Below are positions 1 to 8,949 of a stretch of DNA of 64,000 bases, piece after piece. Below the pieces are notes generated by a model. That model did not search any database. It saw only the letters and a list, made by a program, of their open reading frames with translations, and was not told the DNA's origin. How positions within the stretch are numbered: position 1 is the stretch's first letter; each line of letters starts with the position of its first letter. The position numbers and the translations under genes are program-made. Source of the DNA: Duganella sp. BuS-21 (lineage in GTDB: Bacteria > Pseudomonadota > Gammaproteobacteria > Burkholderiales > Burkholderiaceae_D); NCBI GenBank assembly GCA_041874725.1, contig CP097466.1, positions 930,001-994,000 on the forward strand, given 5' to 3'.

Positions 1-251
1 GGCGCCAGCACCCGCAGATGGCCGGACATGCCGAGGTGGATGATCAGTGTGCCGTGCTCGAAATGTATCAGCAAGTATTTACCGCGGCGGCCGGTGCCCA
101 GCACCAGCCGGCCGGCCAGCAGCTCGGGCAGGGCGGGCGGGAAGGGCCAGCGCAGCCCCTCGCGGCGCAGCACCACCGCGCGCACGATACGGCCTTCGAT
201 ATGGGGCGCTACACCGCGCCGGGTGACTTCAACTTCTGGTAATTCTGGCAT
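1..251 (-). CDS. mutM: Formamidopyrimidine-DNA glycosylase (Fpg/MutM), N-terminal part
   Basis: Base-excision repair glycosylase/AP lyase that removes 8-oxoguanine and ring-opened purines. The gene runs off the left edge, so only about 83 N-terminal residues are visible. Reading the minus strand from the ATG at 251 gives [13 protein letters not shown], the family's hallmark start: Pro2 is the Schiff-base nucleophile and Glu3 the catalytic acid. Lys58 in GRRGKYLL and the MSGHLRV segment also match the family. It is divergent from the TPR lipoprotein gene, with about 100 bp between them. The identification is firm; the zinc-finger C-terminus lies outside the window. Confidence 0.93.
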   Translation of the reverse strand, partial: MPELPEVEVTRRGVAPHIEGRIVRAVVLRREGLRWPFPPALPELLAGRLVLGTGRRGKYLLIHFEHGTLIIHLGMSGHLRVLA

Positions 252-260
252 CGATGTGGC

Positions 261-290
261 TCTAACGGAATATTTGGTTACACTAGTCAA
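261..290 (-). promoter_or_regulatory. Candidate sigma-70 promoter of mutM
   Basis: On the minus strand a good -35 box TTGACT (290-285) is followed after 18 bp by GTTAGA (266-261), just upstream of the mutM ATG at 251. The -10 box is poor and would leave only a few bases of leader, so this is a weak call. Confidence 0.25.
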
Positions 291-353
291 ACTCCGCGCA
301 TGTTGCGAACGGCGTAAAATCTGACTGACTTTGCTGACCTGCCAGGATTTCTC

Positions 354-2126
354 TTGAAAAACGCTTTCGCCATTGTAACTCTCTCCGCCTTGATGTCCGC
401 GTGCGCCGTAGCGCCGCAAAAGCCGGCCGAGTCCGTCGCCACGCCGCCGGCCGAGGTCGAGGCCACCCCTGTGGCCGAGGCGCCGGCGCCGGTCCCGGAG
501 GTGCTGCCGAATACCGAACTGACCGGCGACCTGCTGTTCCGCCTCACCAAGGCGGAATTGGAATTCAAGCAGGGCCAGTGGCAGGGGCCTTACATCACCA
601 TGATGGCGCTGGCGCAGCAAACCCGCGATCCGCGCCTGGCGCGGCGCGCCGTCGAAATGGCGCTCACCGCCAGGCAGAACGGCGAGGCGCTGTCCGCCGT
701 CCGCCTGTGGCGCAGCCTCGCGCCGGACTCGGACGAGGCGACCCAGTACTTCCTCGGCTTCGCCGTGGTGGCCGATAGCCTTGATGAAGCCGAAGTCGTG
801 TTCGAGCAGCGTCTGAAGGATGCGCCGCCGGCGGCACGGCCGCTGGCCATGTTCCAGATGCAGCAGTTCCTGCTGCGCGCCAAGGACAAGTCTGCCGCCT
901 TCAAGCTGGAGGAGCGCGTGCTGATGCCGTACGAAGGCACGCTGGAAGCGCACCTGATCCTGGCGCAAGGCGCATTCGGCCTCAACGACCTGGCCCGCGC
1001 CCGCGAGGAGGCCGCCAAGGCCATGGCCATCAAGCCCGATTCGGAACTGGCCATCCTGACCACGGCGCAGGTGTCGGGCGACATCGAAGCGGCCATGCAG
1101 ATGCTGACCGGCTTTCTGGAAAAATACCCGAACGCACGCGAGGTGCGCGCTGCCTACGCCCGCATCCTGGTCGACAACAAGCAGTTCGACGAGGCCCGCA
1201 AACAATTCCTGATCCTGCTGAAAGACCAGCCGGACAATATCGCCACCCTGTACGCGCTCGGTGTGATGGGCATGCAGAACAACGACCTGCCGGAAGCCGA
1301 GAAGTATTTCAGCCGCTTTGTCGGCGCGCTGGAAGACCATCCGAACGACGAGCGCGATCCGGCCAAGGCGCTGATGATACTGTCGCAAATCGCCGAGCAG
1401 CGCGGCGACGTCGACCAGGCCTACAGCTGGCTGGAAAAGATCGAGGGCGGCGACGAAAAAATCTACCTGGCCGCGCGCATGAAAATGTCGGTGCTGTTGG
1501 CCCGCAAAGGCAATGTCGACCAGGCCCGCCAGCAACTGGCGGAGCTCAAGCCGACCGATCCGGCCGACCAGGCGCAGGTATTTCAAACGGATGCACAACT
1601 GCTGCGCGACGCCGGCGATCACCGCGCCGCCTATGTGGTGCTGGAAAACGCCATCAAGCGCTATCCGGACAATCCCGACCTGCTGTACGACTTCGCGCTG
1701 GTGGCGGAAAAGCTCGGCCAGTTGGAGTTGATGGAAAAATCTCTGCGCCAGGTGATGATTGCCGCGCCGGACAACCAGCACGCGTACAACGCGCTGGGCT
1801 ACTCGCTGGCCGAGCGCAACGAGCGCCTGCCGGAAGCCCACGCGCTGATCGACAAGGCCATGCAGATGGCGCCGGGCGATCCCTTCATCATGGACAGCAT
1901 GGGCTGGGTGCAGTTCCGCATGGGTAATCTGAGCGAGGCCGAATCCTTCCTGCGCCGTGCCTACGCGCTGCGCAACGATCCCGAGATTGCCGTGCACCTG
2001 GGTGAGGTGTTACACGCCAAGGGCGACCTGGCCGGCGCGCAAAAGATGTGGAAGGAAGCCCAGGCCAAGGATCCGAAAAACGACGCGCTGAAAAGCACGC
2101 TGGCGCGCCTCAAGCAAAGTTTATAA
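354..2126 (+). CDS. TPR-repeat lipoprotein encoded upstream of lolB
   Basis: A 590-aa exported lipoprotein. The start is TTG, preceded by an AGGA box; no ATG gives the signal sequence. Residues 1-17 form a lipoprotein signal ([17 protein letters not shown]) with lipobox Cys17, then an Ala/Pro-rich linker to about residue 55. The rest is helical tetratricopeptide-type repeats, clearest in the second half (for example [17 protein letters not shown] and [17 protein letters not shown]). TPR arrays act as protein-binding scaffolds; the partner here is unknown. The stop codon directly abuts the lolB start, so the two are surely co-transcribed, which suggests an outer-membrane or periplasmic role. 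Confidence 0.85.
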   Translation: MKNAFAIVTLSALMSACAVAPQKPAESVATPPAEVEATPVAEAPAPVPEVLPNTELTGDLLFRLTKAELEFKQGQWQGPYITMMALAQQTRDPRLARRAVEMALTARQNGEALSAVRLWRSLAPDSDEATQYFLGFAVVADSLDEAEVVFEQRLKDAPPAARPLAMFQMQQFLLRAKDKSAAFKLEERVLMPYEGTLEAHLILAQGAFGLNDLARAREEAAKAMAIKPDSELAILTTAQVSGDIEAAMQMLTGFLEKYPNAREVRAAYARILVDNKQFDEARKQFLILLKDQPDNIATLYALGVMGMQNNDLPEAEKYFSRFVGALEDHPNDERDPAKALMILSQIAEQRGDVDQAYSWLEKIEGGDEKIYLAARMKMSVLLARKGNVDQARQQLAELKPTDPADQAQVFQTDAQLLRDAGDHRAAYVVLENAIKRYPDNPDLLYDFALVAEKLGQLELMEKSLRQVMIAAPDNQHAYNALGYSLAERNERLPEAHALIDKAMQMAPGDPFIMDSMGWVQFRMGNLSEAESFLRRAYALRNDPEIAVHLGEVLHAKGDLAGAQKMWKEAQAKDPKNDALKSTLARLKQSL

Positions 2127-2747
2127 ATGACCCGATATACGCTCGCACGCCCATTCCTGCTCGCCGTTGCCGCTTCTGTTGTTGCGCTGAGCGGCTGCGC
2201 CACCATATCCTCCGCGCCGCGTTCGTCCGCCGCCGTGGCGTCGTACCGCGACAGCGTCGACCTGGCCGGCCGCATCGCCATCAACTACAGCCGCGACGGC
2301 AAGAAGGAATCGCTGAACGGCAAGTTCACCTGGCAGCAGACCAAGTCCAACACCGACGTCAGCCTGATCTCGCCGACCGGCCAGACCGTGGCCATCATCA
2401 ACGTCACGCCGGCTTCGGCCACGCTGAAGGAAAGCGGCAAGGCGCCGCGCACCGCGCCCGACCTCGACACGCTGACCCAGCAGACGCTGGGCTGGACGCT
2501 GCCGGTGTCCGGCCTGCGCGACTGGCTGCAAGGCTACGCGGTCGACAGCGAGGGCAAGCGCTTTGTCGCCTCGCCGGCCAACGACAACGTCGTCACGCGC
2601 GACGGCTGGAAGCTGGAGTACATGAGCTGGCAAGATGACAACGCTTCTGTGCCGCAACCCAAGCGCATCGACGTCACCCGCATCGCGCTGGGCCAGGCCG
2701 TGGACGACATGGCGATCCGCATCGTCATCGATCCTGCCGCGCAGTAA
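2127..2747 (+). CDS. lolB: Outer-membrane lipoprotein receptor LolB
   Basis: LolB takes lipoproteins from the periplasmic carrier LolA and inserts them into the outer membrane; it is itself a lipoprotein. The 206-aa product has a signal peptide ending in a lipobox (ALSGC, Cys24), then the LolB beta-sheet pattern: GRIAINYSRDGKKESLNG, FTWQQT, and GWTLPVSGLRDWLQG. Length is normal for the family. The start codon immediately follows the TPR gene stop, and ispE begins 9 bp after its stop. The TPR-lolB-ispE order is typical of betaproteobacteria. Confidence 0.93.
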   Translation: MTRYTLARPFLLAVAASVVALSGCATISSAPRSSAAVASYRDSVDLAGRIAINYSRDGKKESLNGKFTWQQTKSNTDVSLISPTGQTVAIINVTPASATLKESGKAPRTAPDLDTLTQQTLGWTLPVSGLRDWLQGYAVDSEGKRFVASPANDNVVTRDGWKLEYMSWQDDNASVPQPKRIDVTRIALGQAVDDMAIRIVIDPAAQ

Positions 2748-2756
2748 AATGCCGGC

Positions 2757-3623
2757 ATGAACGAACTTCTCGACTGCCCGGCTCCGGCCAAGCTCAATTT
2801 ATTCCTGCACGTGAACGGCCGCCGCGCCGACGGCTACCACCTGCTGCAGACCGTGTTCCAGCTGATCGACCACGGCGACACGCTGCACTTCACGCTGCGC
2901 GACGACCAGGCGCTGCGCCGCGTGACCGACCTGCCCGGCGTGCCGGCAGAGAGCGACCTGATTATCCGTGCGGCCAGGCTGCTGCAGGCTGAAGTACTGC
3001 GGCGCAGCGGTGCGCTGCCGCGCGGTGTCGATATCGCCATCGACAAGGTGTTGCCGATGGGCGGCGGCGTCGGCGGTGGCTCGTCCGATGCGGCCACCGC
3101 CTTGATGGCGTTGAACAAGCTGTGGAACGCCGGATTGAGCAAGCAGGAACTGATGGACCTGGGCCTGCCGCTGGGCGCCGACATCCCGTTCTTCATCTTT
3201 GGCGAGACCGCCTTTGCCGAAGGCGTAGGGGAGGCGTTGCAGCCGGTGAACGCGCCGGAATGTTGGTATGTCGTCATCGAGCCGGGCGTGATGGTGCCCA
3301 CCGCTGCAATTTTTGGCTCAGAACATTTGACAAGGGACACACCTGCCGTTAATATAGCGGACTTTTCCAGCCACTCTAAAACATCAGGGTTTGGAAAGAA
3401 CGACTTGCAACAGGTAGCAACGAAGTTATTCCCGCCGGTAGCAGAAGCGGTAGAATGGCTCAGTGCTTACGGTGATGCCAGGATGACTGGCTCCGGTGCA
3501 TGTGTGTTCAGTGCGGTAGCAAGCGAGGCGGACGCCGACGCGGTACTTGCAAAAGTACCGTCCAAGTGGACAGCCTGGAAAGCCAAAGCGTTGAAACAGC
3601 ATCCGATCATCGCGAAGTTGTGA
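2757..3623 (+). CDS. ispE: 4-diphosphocytidyl-2-C-methyl-D-erythritol kinase
   Basis: ATP-dependent kinase of the MEP isoprenoid pathway, phosphorylating the 2-hydroxyl of CDP-methylerythritol. It is a GHMP-family kinase of 288 aa, normal length. The N-terminus CPAPAKLNLFLHVNGRRADGYH is the IspE signature region. The ATP-binding glycine loop is PMGGGVGGGSSDAATAL near residue 100, and the C-terminal GHMP motif is MTGSGACVF near residue 245. It lies 9 bp behind lolB and is followed by its own tRNA-Gln promoter. Highly confident. Confidence 0.96.
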   Translation: MNELLDCPAPAKLNLFLHVNGRRADGYHLLQTVFQLIDHGDTLHFTLRDDQALRRVTDLPGVPAESDLIIRAARLLQAEVLRRSGALPRGVDIAIDKVLPMGGGVGGGSSDAATALMALNKLWNAGLSKQELMDLGLPLGADIPFFIFGETAFAEGVGEALQPVNAPECWYVVIEPGVMVPTAAIFGSEHLTRDTPAVNIADFSSHSKTSGFGKNDLQQVATKLFPPVAEAVEWLSAYGDARMTGSGACVFSAVASEADADAVLAKVPSKWTAWKAKALKQHPIIAKL

Positions 3624-3639
3624 GGCGGCAAAAAAGAAT

Positions 3640-3668
3640 TTGCGAAGCGTGAAAAAGGCTAGTACAAT
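3640..3668 (+). promoter_or_regulatory. Sigma-70 promoter for tRNA-Gln
   Basis: TTGCGA at 3640-3645 and TACAAT at 3663-3668 are separated by exactly 17 bp. Transcription would start near 3675, about 25 nt ahead of the tRNA, which fits a short precursor leader. The ispE stop is just upstream. Confidence 0.65.
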
Positions 3669-3700
3669 ACTGGCCTGTAACGACAAGCAGTCAGTTGCGT

Positions 3701-3777
3701 AGGGGAATCGCCAAGCTGGTTAAGGCACTGGATTTTGATTCCAGCATACCAAGGTTCGAATCCTTGTTCCCCTGCCA
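3701..3777 (+). tRNA. tRNA-Gln (anticodon TTG)
   Basis: A full cloverleaf can be drawn. Acceptor stem AGGGGAA (3701-3707) pairs with TTCCCCT. The anticodon stem CTGGA/TCCAG encloses the loop TTTTGAT, with anticodon TTG at 3735-3737. The T-arm contains GGTTCGAATCC. Discriminator G is at 3774 and CCA is encoded at 3775-3777. Its place between ispE and prs is conserved in betaproteobacteria. Confidence 0.96.
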
Positions 3778-3833
3778 TTCGTTTGTATCTGGATCCGTCG
3801 AGGCGTTAGTCTCCGGCCAGGTAAAGCAAAAAG

Positions 3834-3854
3834 TGAGGCGCACGATGCGCCTCA
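3834..3854 (+). terminator. Stem-loop after tRNA-Gln, possible weak terminator
   Basis: A perfect 9-bp stem (TGAGGCGCA / TGCGCCTCA) with a 3-nt loop lies between tRNA-Gln and prs. It is followed only by TTCTAC, not a clean T-run, so it may be a processing or attenuating structure rather than a full terminator. Confidence 0.4.
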
Positions 3855-3926
3855 TTCTACTTAGTTCAGTGCCATGCGGGTTCCGCTGGCGTCTTTCAAA
3901 ATTTCTACGACATCTCTGGGACTCCC

Positions 3927-4877
3927 ATGGCTTACGAAAACCTGATGGTTTTTACCGGCAACGCTAATCCTGCGTTGGCAGAAGGAGTCGCAAAAAATCT
4001 CGGCATCCCTCTCGGCAAGGCAAACGTTTCGAAATTCTCGGACGGCGAGGTAATGGTCGAGATTAACGAAAACGTCCGCGGTAAAGACGTGTTCGTCCTG
4101 CAATCGACCTGCGCTCCGACCAACGACAATCTGATGGAACTGATCCTGATGGTTGACGCCCTGAAGCGCGCCTCGGCCGGCCGTATCACCGCCGCCATCC
4201 CTTACTTTGGTTACGCCCGTCAAGACCGCCGCCCACGTTCGGCGCGCGTTGCGATTTCGGCCAAAGTCGTCGCCAACATGCTGGAAGAAGCCGGCGTCGA
4301 GCGCGTCCTGATCATGGATCTGCACGCAGACCAGATCCAGGGCTTCTTCGATATCCCGGTCGACAATATTTACGCCTCGCCTATCCTGCTGGGCGACCTG
4401 CAGAAAAAGCACAACGAAGACCTGCTGGTGGTGTCCCCGGACGTCGGCGGTGTGGTGCGTGCGCGCGCCCTGGCCAAACGCCTGGGCTGCGACCTGGCCA
4501 TCATCGACAAGCGTCGTCCGAAGGCCAACGTGTCCGAAGTGATGAACATCATCGGTGAAGTTGAAGGCCGTAACTGCGTGATCATGGATGACATGGTCGA
4601 CACCGCAGGCACCCTGGTCAAGGCGGCGGAAGTGCTGAAAGAGCGCGGCGCCAAGAAAGTGGTGGCGTATTGCACCCACGCTGTGTTGTCCGGTCCGGCG
4701 ATCGACCGCATCAACAACTCGTCGCTGGACGAGCTGGTGGTGACCGATACGATTCCGCTGTCGGACGCCGCCAAGGGCTGCGCCAAGATCCGTCAACTGA
4801 CCTGCGCACCGCTGCTGGCGGAGACCTTCAAACGCATCATCAAGGGCGATTCCGTGATCTCCCTGTTTATCGACTAA
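3927..4877 (+). CDS. prs: Ribose-phosphate pyrophosphokinase (PRPP synthetase)
   Basis: Makes PRPP from ribose 5-phosphate and ATP for nucleotide, His, Trp and NAD synthesis. The 316-aa length is standard. Visible family motifs are the N-terminal [18 protein letters not shown], the catalytic and Mg-binding [17 protein letters not shown], the flexible-loop region around [18 protein letters not shown], and the PRPP-binding loop [17 protein letters not shown]. It is flanked upstream by the tRNA-Gln stem-loop and downstream by a strong terminator, so it is probably monocistronic. Confidence 0.97.
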   Translation: MAYENLMVFTGNANPALAEGVAKNLGIPLGKANVSKFSDGEVMVEINENVRGKDVFVLQSTCAPTNDNLMELILMVDALKRASAGRITAAIPYFGYARQDRRPRSARVAISAKVVANMLEEAGVERVLIMDLHADQIQGFFDIPVDNIYASPILLGDLQKKHNEDLLVVSPDVGGVVRARALAKRLGCDLAIIDKRRPKANVSEVMNIIGEVEGRNCVIMDDMVDTAGTLVKAAEVLKERGAKKVVAYCTHAVLSGPAIDRINNSSLDELVVTDTIPLSDAAKGCAKIRQLTCAPLLAETFKRIIKGDSVISLFID

Positions 4878-4903
4878 GCCTCGATCAACGATCAGAATTT
4901 TTG

Positions 4904-4941
4904 AACGGCGCGCCCGGTTTTTAACCGGGCGCGCCGTTTTT
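4904..4941 (+). terminator. Rho-independent terminator of prs
   Basis: A perfect 16-bp GC-rich stem (left arm 4904-4919, right arm 4923-4938), a TTT loop and a T-run to 4941. It lies 26 bp after the prs stop. Confidence 0.9.
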
Positions 4942-4971
4942 CCCGAAGCGCGCCTGGTCGCGGGGCGCTTC

Positions 4972-4998
4972 ATAACACGGGGCGCAAGCCCTGTTATA
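4972..4998 (+). promoter_or_regulatory. Leader stem-loop just upstream of rplY
   Basis: ATAACA (4972-4977) can pair with TGTTAT, extended by a GGG/CCC segment with a one-base bulge and a GCAA-containing loop. The hairpin ends a few bases before the Shine-Dalgarno GGAG of rplY. Ribosomal protein leaders are often autoregulated, but nothing here proves that. Confidence 0.35.
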
Positions 4999-5012
4999 TA
5001 TTGGAGTATCAC

Positions 5013-5618
5013 ATGAAAGTAGTTGCATTCAAACGCGAATTGCAAGGTTCCGGAGCGAGCCGCCGCCTGCGCAATTCGGGCCAAACCCCTGGCATCATCT
5101 ACGGCGGTACCGAGCCAGCAGTGAACATCGCCCTGGACCACAACGCCCTGTACCACGCGCTGAAAAAAGAAGCGTTCCACTCGTCGATCCTGGACCTGGA
5201 AATCGACGGCCAAGCACAAAAAGTGCTGCTGCGCGACTTCCAGATGCACGCGTTCAAACAACTGGTTCTGCACGCTGACTTCCAGCGCGTTGATGCCAAC
5301 AAAAAGATCCACATGAAAGTGGCGCTGCACTTCGCCAACGCTGAAGTTTCGCCAGCTGTTAAGCTGCACGGCGCAACCATCAGCCACGTTGCCAACGAAA
5401 TCGAAATCGAATGCCTGCCAGCAGACCTGCCAGAATTCATCACCGTCGACCTGACCAACGTTGACGTTGGCCACTCGGTTCACGTTGCTGACCTGACCCT
5501 GCCAAAAGGCGTGAGCGCTGTCACCCACGGCAACAACCTGACCATCGCTACCGCATCGGTACCAGCTGGCCACGTTGCTGCTGAAGCTGCTGCAACCGCT
5601 GAAGAAGCCAAGAAGTAA
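5013..5618 (+). CDS. rplY: 50S ribosomal protein L25/general stress protein Ctc
   Basis: 5S rRNA-binding ribosomal protein. The start at 5013 ([20 protein letters not shown]) is chosen over an in-frame upstream codon because GGAG at 5003-5006 is spaced 6 bp from it. The 201-aa product is the long form: an N-terminal L25 domain to about residue 95 plus the C-terminal Ctc/TL5 beta domain, ending in an acidic Ala-rich tail. It sits between two terminators, with its own leader hairpin. Codon use is strongly biased, as expected for a ribosomal gene. Confidence 0.95.
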   Translation: MKVVAFKRELQGSGASRRLRNSGQTPGIIYGGTEPAVNIALDHNALYHALKKEAFHSSILDLEIDGQAQKVLLRDFQMHAFKQLVLHADFQRVDANKKIHMKVALHFANAEVSPAVKLHGATISHVANEIEIECLPADLPEFITVDLTNVDVGHSVHVADLTLPKGVSAVTHGNNLTIATASVPAGHVAAEAAATAEEAKK

Positions 5619-5632
5619 TTCTTAGCCTCCTT

Positions 5633-5694
5633 AAAAAAACCCCTGCTGCCTGAACGCGCTCAAGATCGCGCTCAGTGCGGCAGGGGTTTTTTTT
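5633..5694 (+). terminator. Rho-independent terminator of rplY
   Basis: An A-rich run and CCCCTGCTGC (to about 5649) pair with GCGGCAGGGG, followed by eight T residues ending at 5694. The long stem encloses a smaller GCGC hairpin. The symmetric A/T flanks could make it work in both directions. Confidence 0.85.
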
Positions 5695-5729
5695 CGTCAT
5701 AATGACTTTTTATTTGACTGAGCATTTTT

Positions 5730-6311
5730 ATGGCTATCCGTCTCATCGTCGGCCTCGGCAATCCCGGCCCTGAATACGAACCAACCCGCCACAATGCCGG
5801 CTTCTGGCTGGTGGACAATCTCGCCAACGACGTCGGCGCGCGCCTGCAGCGCGAATCCAAGTACAACGCCATGTTCGCCAAGGCCTCCATCGCCGGCCAG
5901 GAAGTGTATCTGCTGGAGCCGTTGACGTATATGAACCGCTCCGGCCAATCGGTCGGCGCGCTGTGCCGCTTCTTCAAGATCAACGCCGACGAGGTGCTGG
6001 TCGTACACGACGAGTTGGACCTGATGCCCGGCACCGTGCGCCTGAAAAAAGGCGGCTCCTCGGGCGGCCATAACGGCCTGAAAGACATCACCGCCGCGCT
6101 CGGCACACAGGACTACTGGCGGCTGCGCCTGGGCATCGGCCATCCACGCACCTTGAACCTGGCGCAGCAGGTGGCTGACTTCGTGCTGCACCGCCCGCGC
6201 CGCGAAGACCAGGAGCTGATCGAACGCTGCATTGAAAAATCCCTGCTGCATTTGCCGCAGATCGTCAAAGGCGAGTTCCCCGCCGCCACCACCAAGTTGC
6301 ACACCGACTGA
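5730..6311 (+). CDS. pth: Peptidyl-tRNA hydrolase
   Basis: Releases tRNA from peptidyl-tRNAs dropped by ribosomes. The 193-aa protein begins [20 protein letters not shown] followed by HNAGFW; Asn11 and His21 match the catalytic Asn/His of the family. The region DELDLMPG and the segment [13 protein letters not shown] are also diagnostic. It follows rplY as in many proteobacteria but is separated from it by a terminator. The M20 amidohydrolase gene begins 15 bp later and may be read through from it. Confidence 0.96.
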   Translation: MAIRLIVGLGNPGPEYEPTRHNAGFWLVDNLANDVGARLQRESKYNAMFAKASIAGQEVYLLEPLTYMNRSGQSVGALCRFFKINADEVLVVHDELDLMPGTVRLKKGGSSGGHNGLKDITAALGTQDYWRLRLGIGHPRTLNLAQQVADFVLHRPRREDQELIERCIEKSLLHLPQIVKGEFPAATTKLHTD

Positions 6312-6326
6312 AAGGAACGTCCACCG

Positions 6327-7598
6327 ATGAAATTCTTACCGATCGTCGCACTATTGGCCGCCGTCACCACCGGCGCACAGGCGCAGGACGCCGGCGCCGT
6401 CATCAACGGTATCTATCCGCAATTGGAAGTGATATACAAGGATCTGCACGCGAACCCTGAAATCGCCTTCGAGGAAGTCCGCACGGCCGCCAAGCTGGCG
6501 GCGGAAATGCGCAAGATCGGTTTTGACGTCACGGAAAAAGTCGGCAAGACCGGCGTGGTCGCCATCTACAAAAACGGTCCCGGCCCGCTGGTGCTGGTGC
6601 GCACCGAACTGGACGGCCTGCCGATGGATGAAAAATCCGGCCTGCCCTACGCCAGCAAGAACGGCGCCTCCCACAGCTGCGGTCACGACGTCCACATGAC
6701 GGCCTGGCTCGGCGCGGCGCGCGCGCTGGTGACCCTGAAATCGCAGTGGAAAGGCACGCTGATGTTCATCGGCCAGCCGGCCGAGGAAACCGTCGCCGGC
6801 GCCAAGGCCATGCTGGCGGACGGCCTGTTCAAGCGCTTCGGCAAGCCGGACTACGCCTTCGCGCTGCATTCGTGGCCGCTGGCCTACGGCACCATCGGCT
6901 ACAACAGCGGCGCGGTGTCGTCGAACTCGGACGCGATTGAAATCACCTTCAAGGGACGCGGCGGCCACGGCTCGGCGCCGGACAAGGCGCTCGACCCGAT
7001 CACCATCGCGGCGCGCTTCGTGGTGGATGTGCAGACCGTGATCAGCCGCGAAAAAGATCCGAAGGAATTCGGCGTGGTCACCATCGGCGCCATCAACGGC
7101 GGCACGGTCGGCAACATCATTCCGGATTTGGTGAAAGTGCGCGGCACCATCCGCACCTACAGCCCGGCCGTGCGCGAAAAAATCCTGGCCGGCGTGCGTC
7201 GCATCGCCAACGCCTCCGCCGCCATGGCCGACGCGCCGGCGCCGGACGTCGAGCTGATTCCCGGCGGCGTCGCCATCGACAACAACGATGCGCTGGTGAG
7301 CCGCACCGAAGGCGTGCTCAAACAAGCCTTCGGCGACGCCAACGTCTCGCGCATGCCGGCCATGACGGCCAGCGAGGACTTCTCGCAATACGTGATGCAG
7401 GGCGTGCCGGGCATGTTCTTCTTCACCGGCGTGTACGACCCGCAAGCGTTGGCGGCGGCGGAGAAGGGCGGCAAGCCGATCGCCTTCAACCACTCGCCGT
7501 ACTATGCGCCGGTGCCGGAGCCGTCGATCAAAACCGCCGCCCAGGCTATGACGCTGGCGGTGATGAACGTGATGAGCGCACCAGCCGCCAAACCATAA
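6327..7598 (+). CDS. Exported M20 family amidohydrolase/peptidase
   Basis: A zinc-dependent hydrolase of the M20D (aminoacylase/hippurate hydrolase/IAA-amino acid hydrolase) group, 423 aa. A clear signal peptide, MKFLPIVALLAAVTTGAQAQ, puts it in the periplasm. The metal-binding segment is SHSCGHDVHMTAWLG near residue 115; the general base Glu pair is in GQPAEETVAG near residue 150. GRGGHGSAPDKALDPI marks the dimerisation domain, and MTASEDFSQY with a C-terminal His completes the metal site. The likely substrate is an N-acyl amino acid or peptide conjugate, but specificity cannot be read. Its last 53 bp overlap the end of the convergent DUF3999 gene. Confidence 0.9.
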   Translation: MKFLPIVALLAAVTTGAQAQDAGAVINGIYPQLEVIYKDLHANPEIAFEEVRTAAKLAAEMRKIGFDVTEKVGKTGVVAIYKNGPGPLVLVRTELDGLPMDEKSGLPYASKNGASHSCGHDVHMTAWLGAARALVTLKSQWKGTLMFIGQPAEETVAGAKAMLADGLFKRFGKPDYAFALHSWPLAYGTIGYNSGAVSSNSDAIEITFKGRGGHGSAPDKALDPITIAARFVVDVQTVISREKDPKEFGVVTIGAINGGTVGNIIPDLVKVRGTIRTYSPAVREKILAGVRRIANASAAMADAPAPDVELIPGGVAIDNNDALVSRTEGVLKQAFGDANVSRMPAMTASEDFSQYVMQGVPGMFFFTGVYDPQALAAAEKGGKPIAFNHSPYYAPVPEPSIKTAAQAMTLAVMNVMSAPAAKP

Positions 7599-8949
7599 AG
7601 CCCAGCACCGCCACGCCCAGCAGCAGCACGCCCCACAAGGCCATCAGCCGCTGCTGTGCCGAGGCGGTCGCCGCCTGATCGGCGGCGCTGTCGCGGCCGG
7701 CGCTGCCTTCCTGCGCGCGCACCGGCCCGACGGTGGCGTATTCCAGTTTTTGCAGCTCGGCTTCCGTAAAGCCCGGCGCCACCTGCTCGATGCTGCTGGC
7801 CGCCGGCGCCGCGCGCGGACGTCCCACGGCCAGCTGGTAAGGCCCGTTGCCATTGCCCAGCCAGACCAGCGTGCCGGGCTGCCAGTTCAGGCGCAGCTGC
7901 GGCTTGACGGCGGCCGGCTTGGCGGTCCGCAGCACCCATTGCGCCGCATGCACGGGCGACACGTCCAGGTCGCCGGAACCGCGCACCTGTTGGCCTTGCG
8001 TAATGCGGTAGAAGGTAGCGTTGAGCAAGGGATCGAAACGCCAGCCGGCCTGCCCGACATGGCGCGGCGGCACCTCGCGGTAGACGCCCAGCTTGGCTGC
8101 CAGCACCACATTGGCCTCGCCGAATTGCAGCCCGACTTTGTTCGGGGCGATGCCCACCGGGACGTTGTACATCAGGTCTTCCGGCTGGCGGCCCGCCACC
8201 GGCGCCAGCAGCAGCTGATCACCGGCCGGCGCAGTCTCGGTGCGGGTCGGCTGTTCGGCCGTGATGGCGGCAAATTGCAGCGGCGTGCCGTTGCGCCAGC
8301 TCAGGCGGGCGTAGCGGAAATCGCGCGGCGCAAAGTCGAGCCGGTCGTTGACCAGTGTCTGCGCGTCGCGATTAACCAGCCAGTTTAGTTCGGCCGCGCC
8401 GATGGTTTCCCAGCGCTTCATGTCGCTGCTGACTTCGAGCCAGACTTGTGCGCTGTATTCGCGCTGGTCCGGCGGCAGGGTGAAGCGCAGGGCGCCGATC
8501 TGCGTGGCTTCCTTGCCGAGGTCCAGCACCAGTCCGGACAGGCGCGGCGGATGCGCGGCGTCCTCGCCAAGGTCGGGCTTGACCTTGACCGATAGCAGGC
8601 GGCCGTCGGCGGTGGCGTTGACGTCCAGATTCAGTTGCGAGGCAGGGCCGCCCTTGCTCATCAAGGGGAAGATTTTCAGCGCCAGATCGCGGTGACTGAG
8701 CTGCGATTCCGCCGGCGGCGAGCGCAGCGCGAACGGCAATGCCGCGCCGCTGGCGTCGAACACGCGCAAGTCGTTCAGCATGGGCGAGCGCGCGTGCAGA
8801 TAGACTTCCTTCGGCAGGCGCACTTGCAGCACGCCTTGCTGCGCGCCGGCCGTCAGCGGCAGCACGTGGGTGTAGTCCTGCGGCGCATCGCTGGGCGCGG
8901 CGGCGGCCCATGTGGACATGGTCCACGCGGCGATCATTACTTTCTTCAT
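7546..8949 (-). CDS. DUF3999 family exported membrane-anchored protein
   Basis: A 467-aa protein of unknown function. The start at 8949 (MKKVMIAAWTMSTWAAA) overlaps the DUF2339 stop in an ATGA junction, indicating translational coupling. It has a signal peptide, a long beta-rich periplasmic region (for example QDYTHVLPL and LVLDLGKEATQIGALRF), and one C-terminal membrane helix (LMALWGVLLLGVAVLGFMVW near residue 445) with a short basic tail. DUF3999 and DUF2339 genes commonly occur as neighbours, and this pair supports both calls. Its 3' end overlaps the convergent M20 gene by 53 bp. Confidence 0.82.
   Translation of the reverse strand: MKKVMIAAWTMSTWAAAAPSDAPQDYTHVLPLTAGAQQGVLQVRLPKEVYLHARSPMLNDLRVFDASGAALPFALRSPPAESQLSHRDLALKIFPLMSKGGPASQLNLDVNATADGRLLSVKVKPDLGEDAAHPPRLSGLVLDLGKEATQIGALRFTLPPDQREYSAQVWLEVSSDMKRWETIGAAELNWLVNRDAQTLVNDRLDFAPRDFRYARLSWRNGTPLQFAAITAEQPTRTETAPAGDQLLLAPVAGRQPEDLMYNVPVGIAPNKVGLQFGEANVVLAAKLGVYREVPPRHVGQAGWRFDPLLNATFYRITQGQQVRGSGDLDVSPVHAAQWVLRTAKPAAVKPQLRLNWQPGTLVWLGNGNGPYQLAVGRPRAAPAASSIEQVAPGFTEAELQKLEYATVGPVRAQEGSAGRDSAADQAATASAQQRLMALWGVLLLGVAVLGFMVWRLVRSSRSSPPAS

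Noticed and set aside
3861..5573. 570-codon open frame opposite prs and rplY
   Set aside because: It spans a strong terminator and two well-known genes on the other strand.
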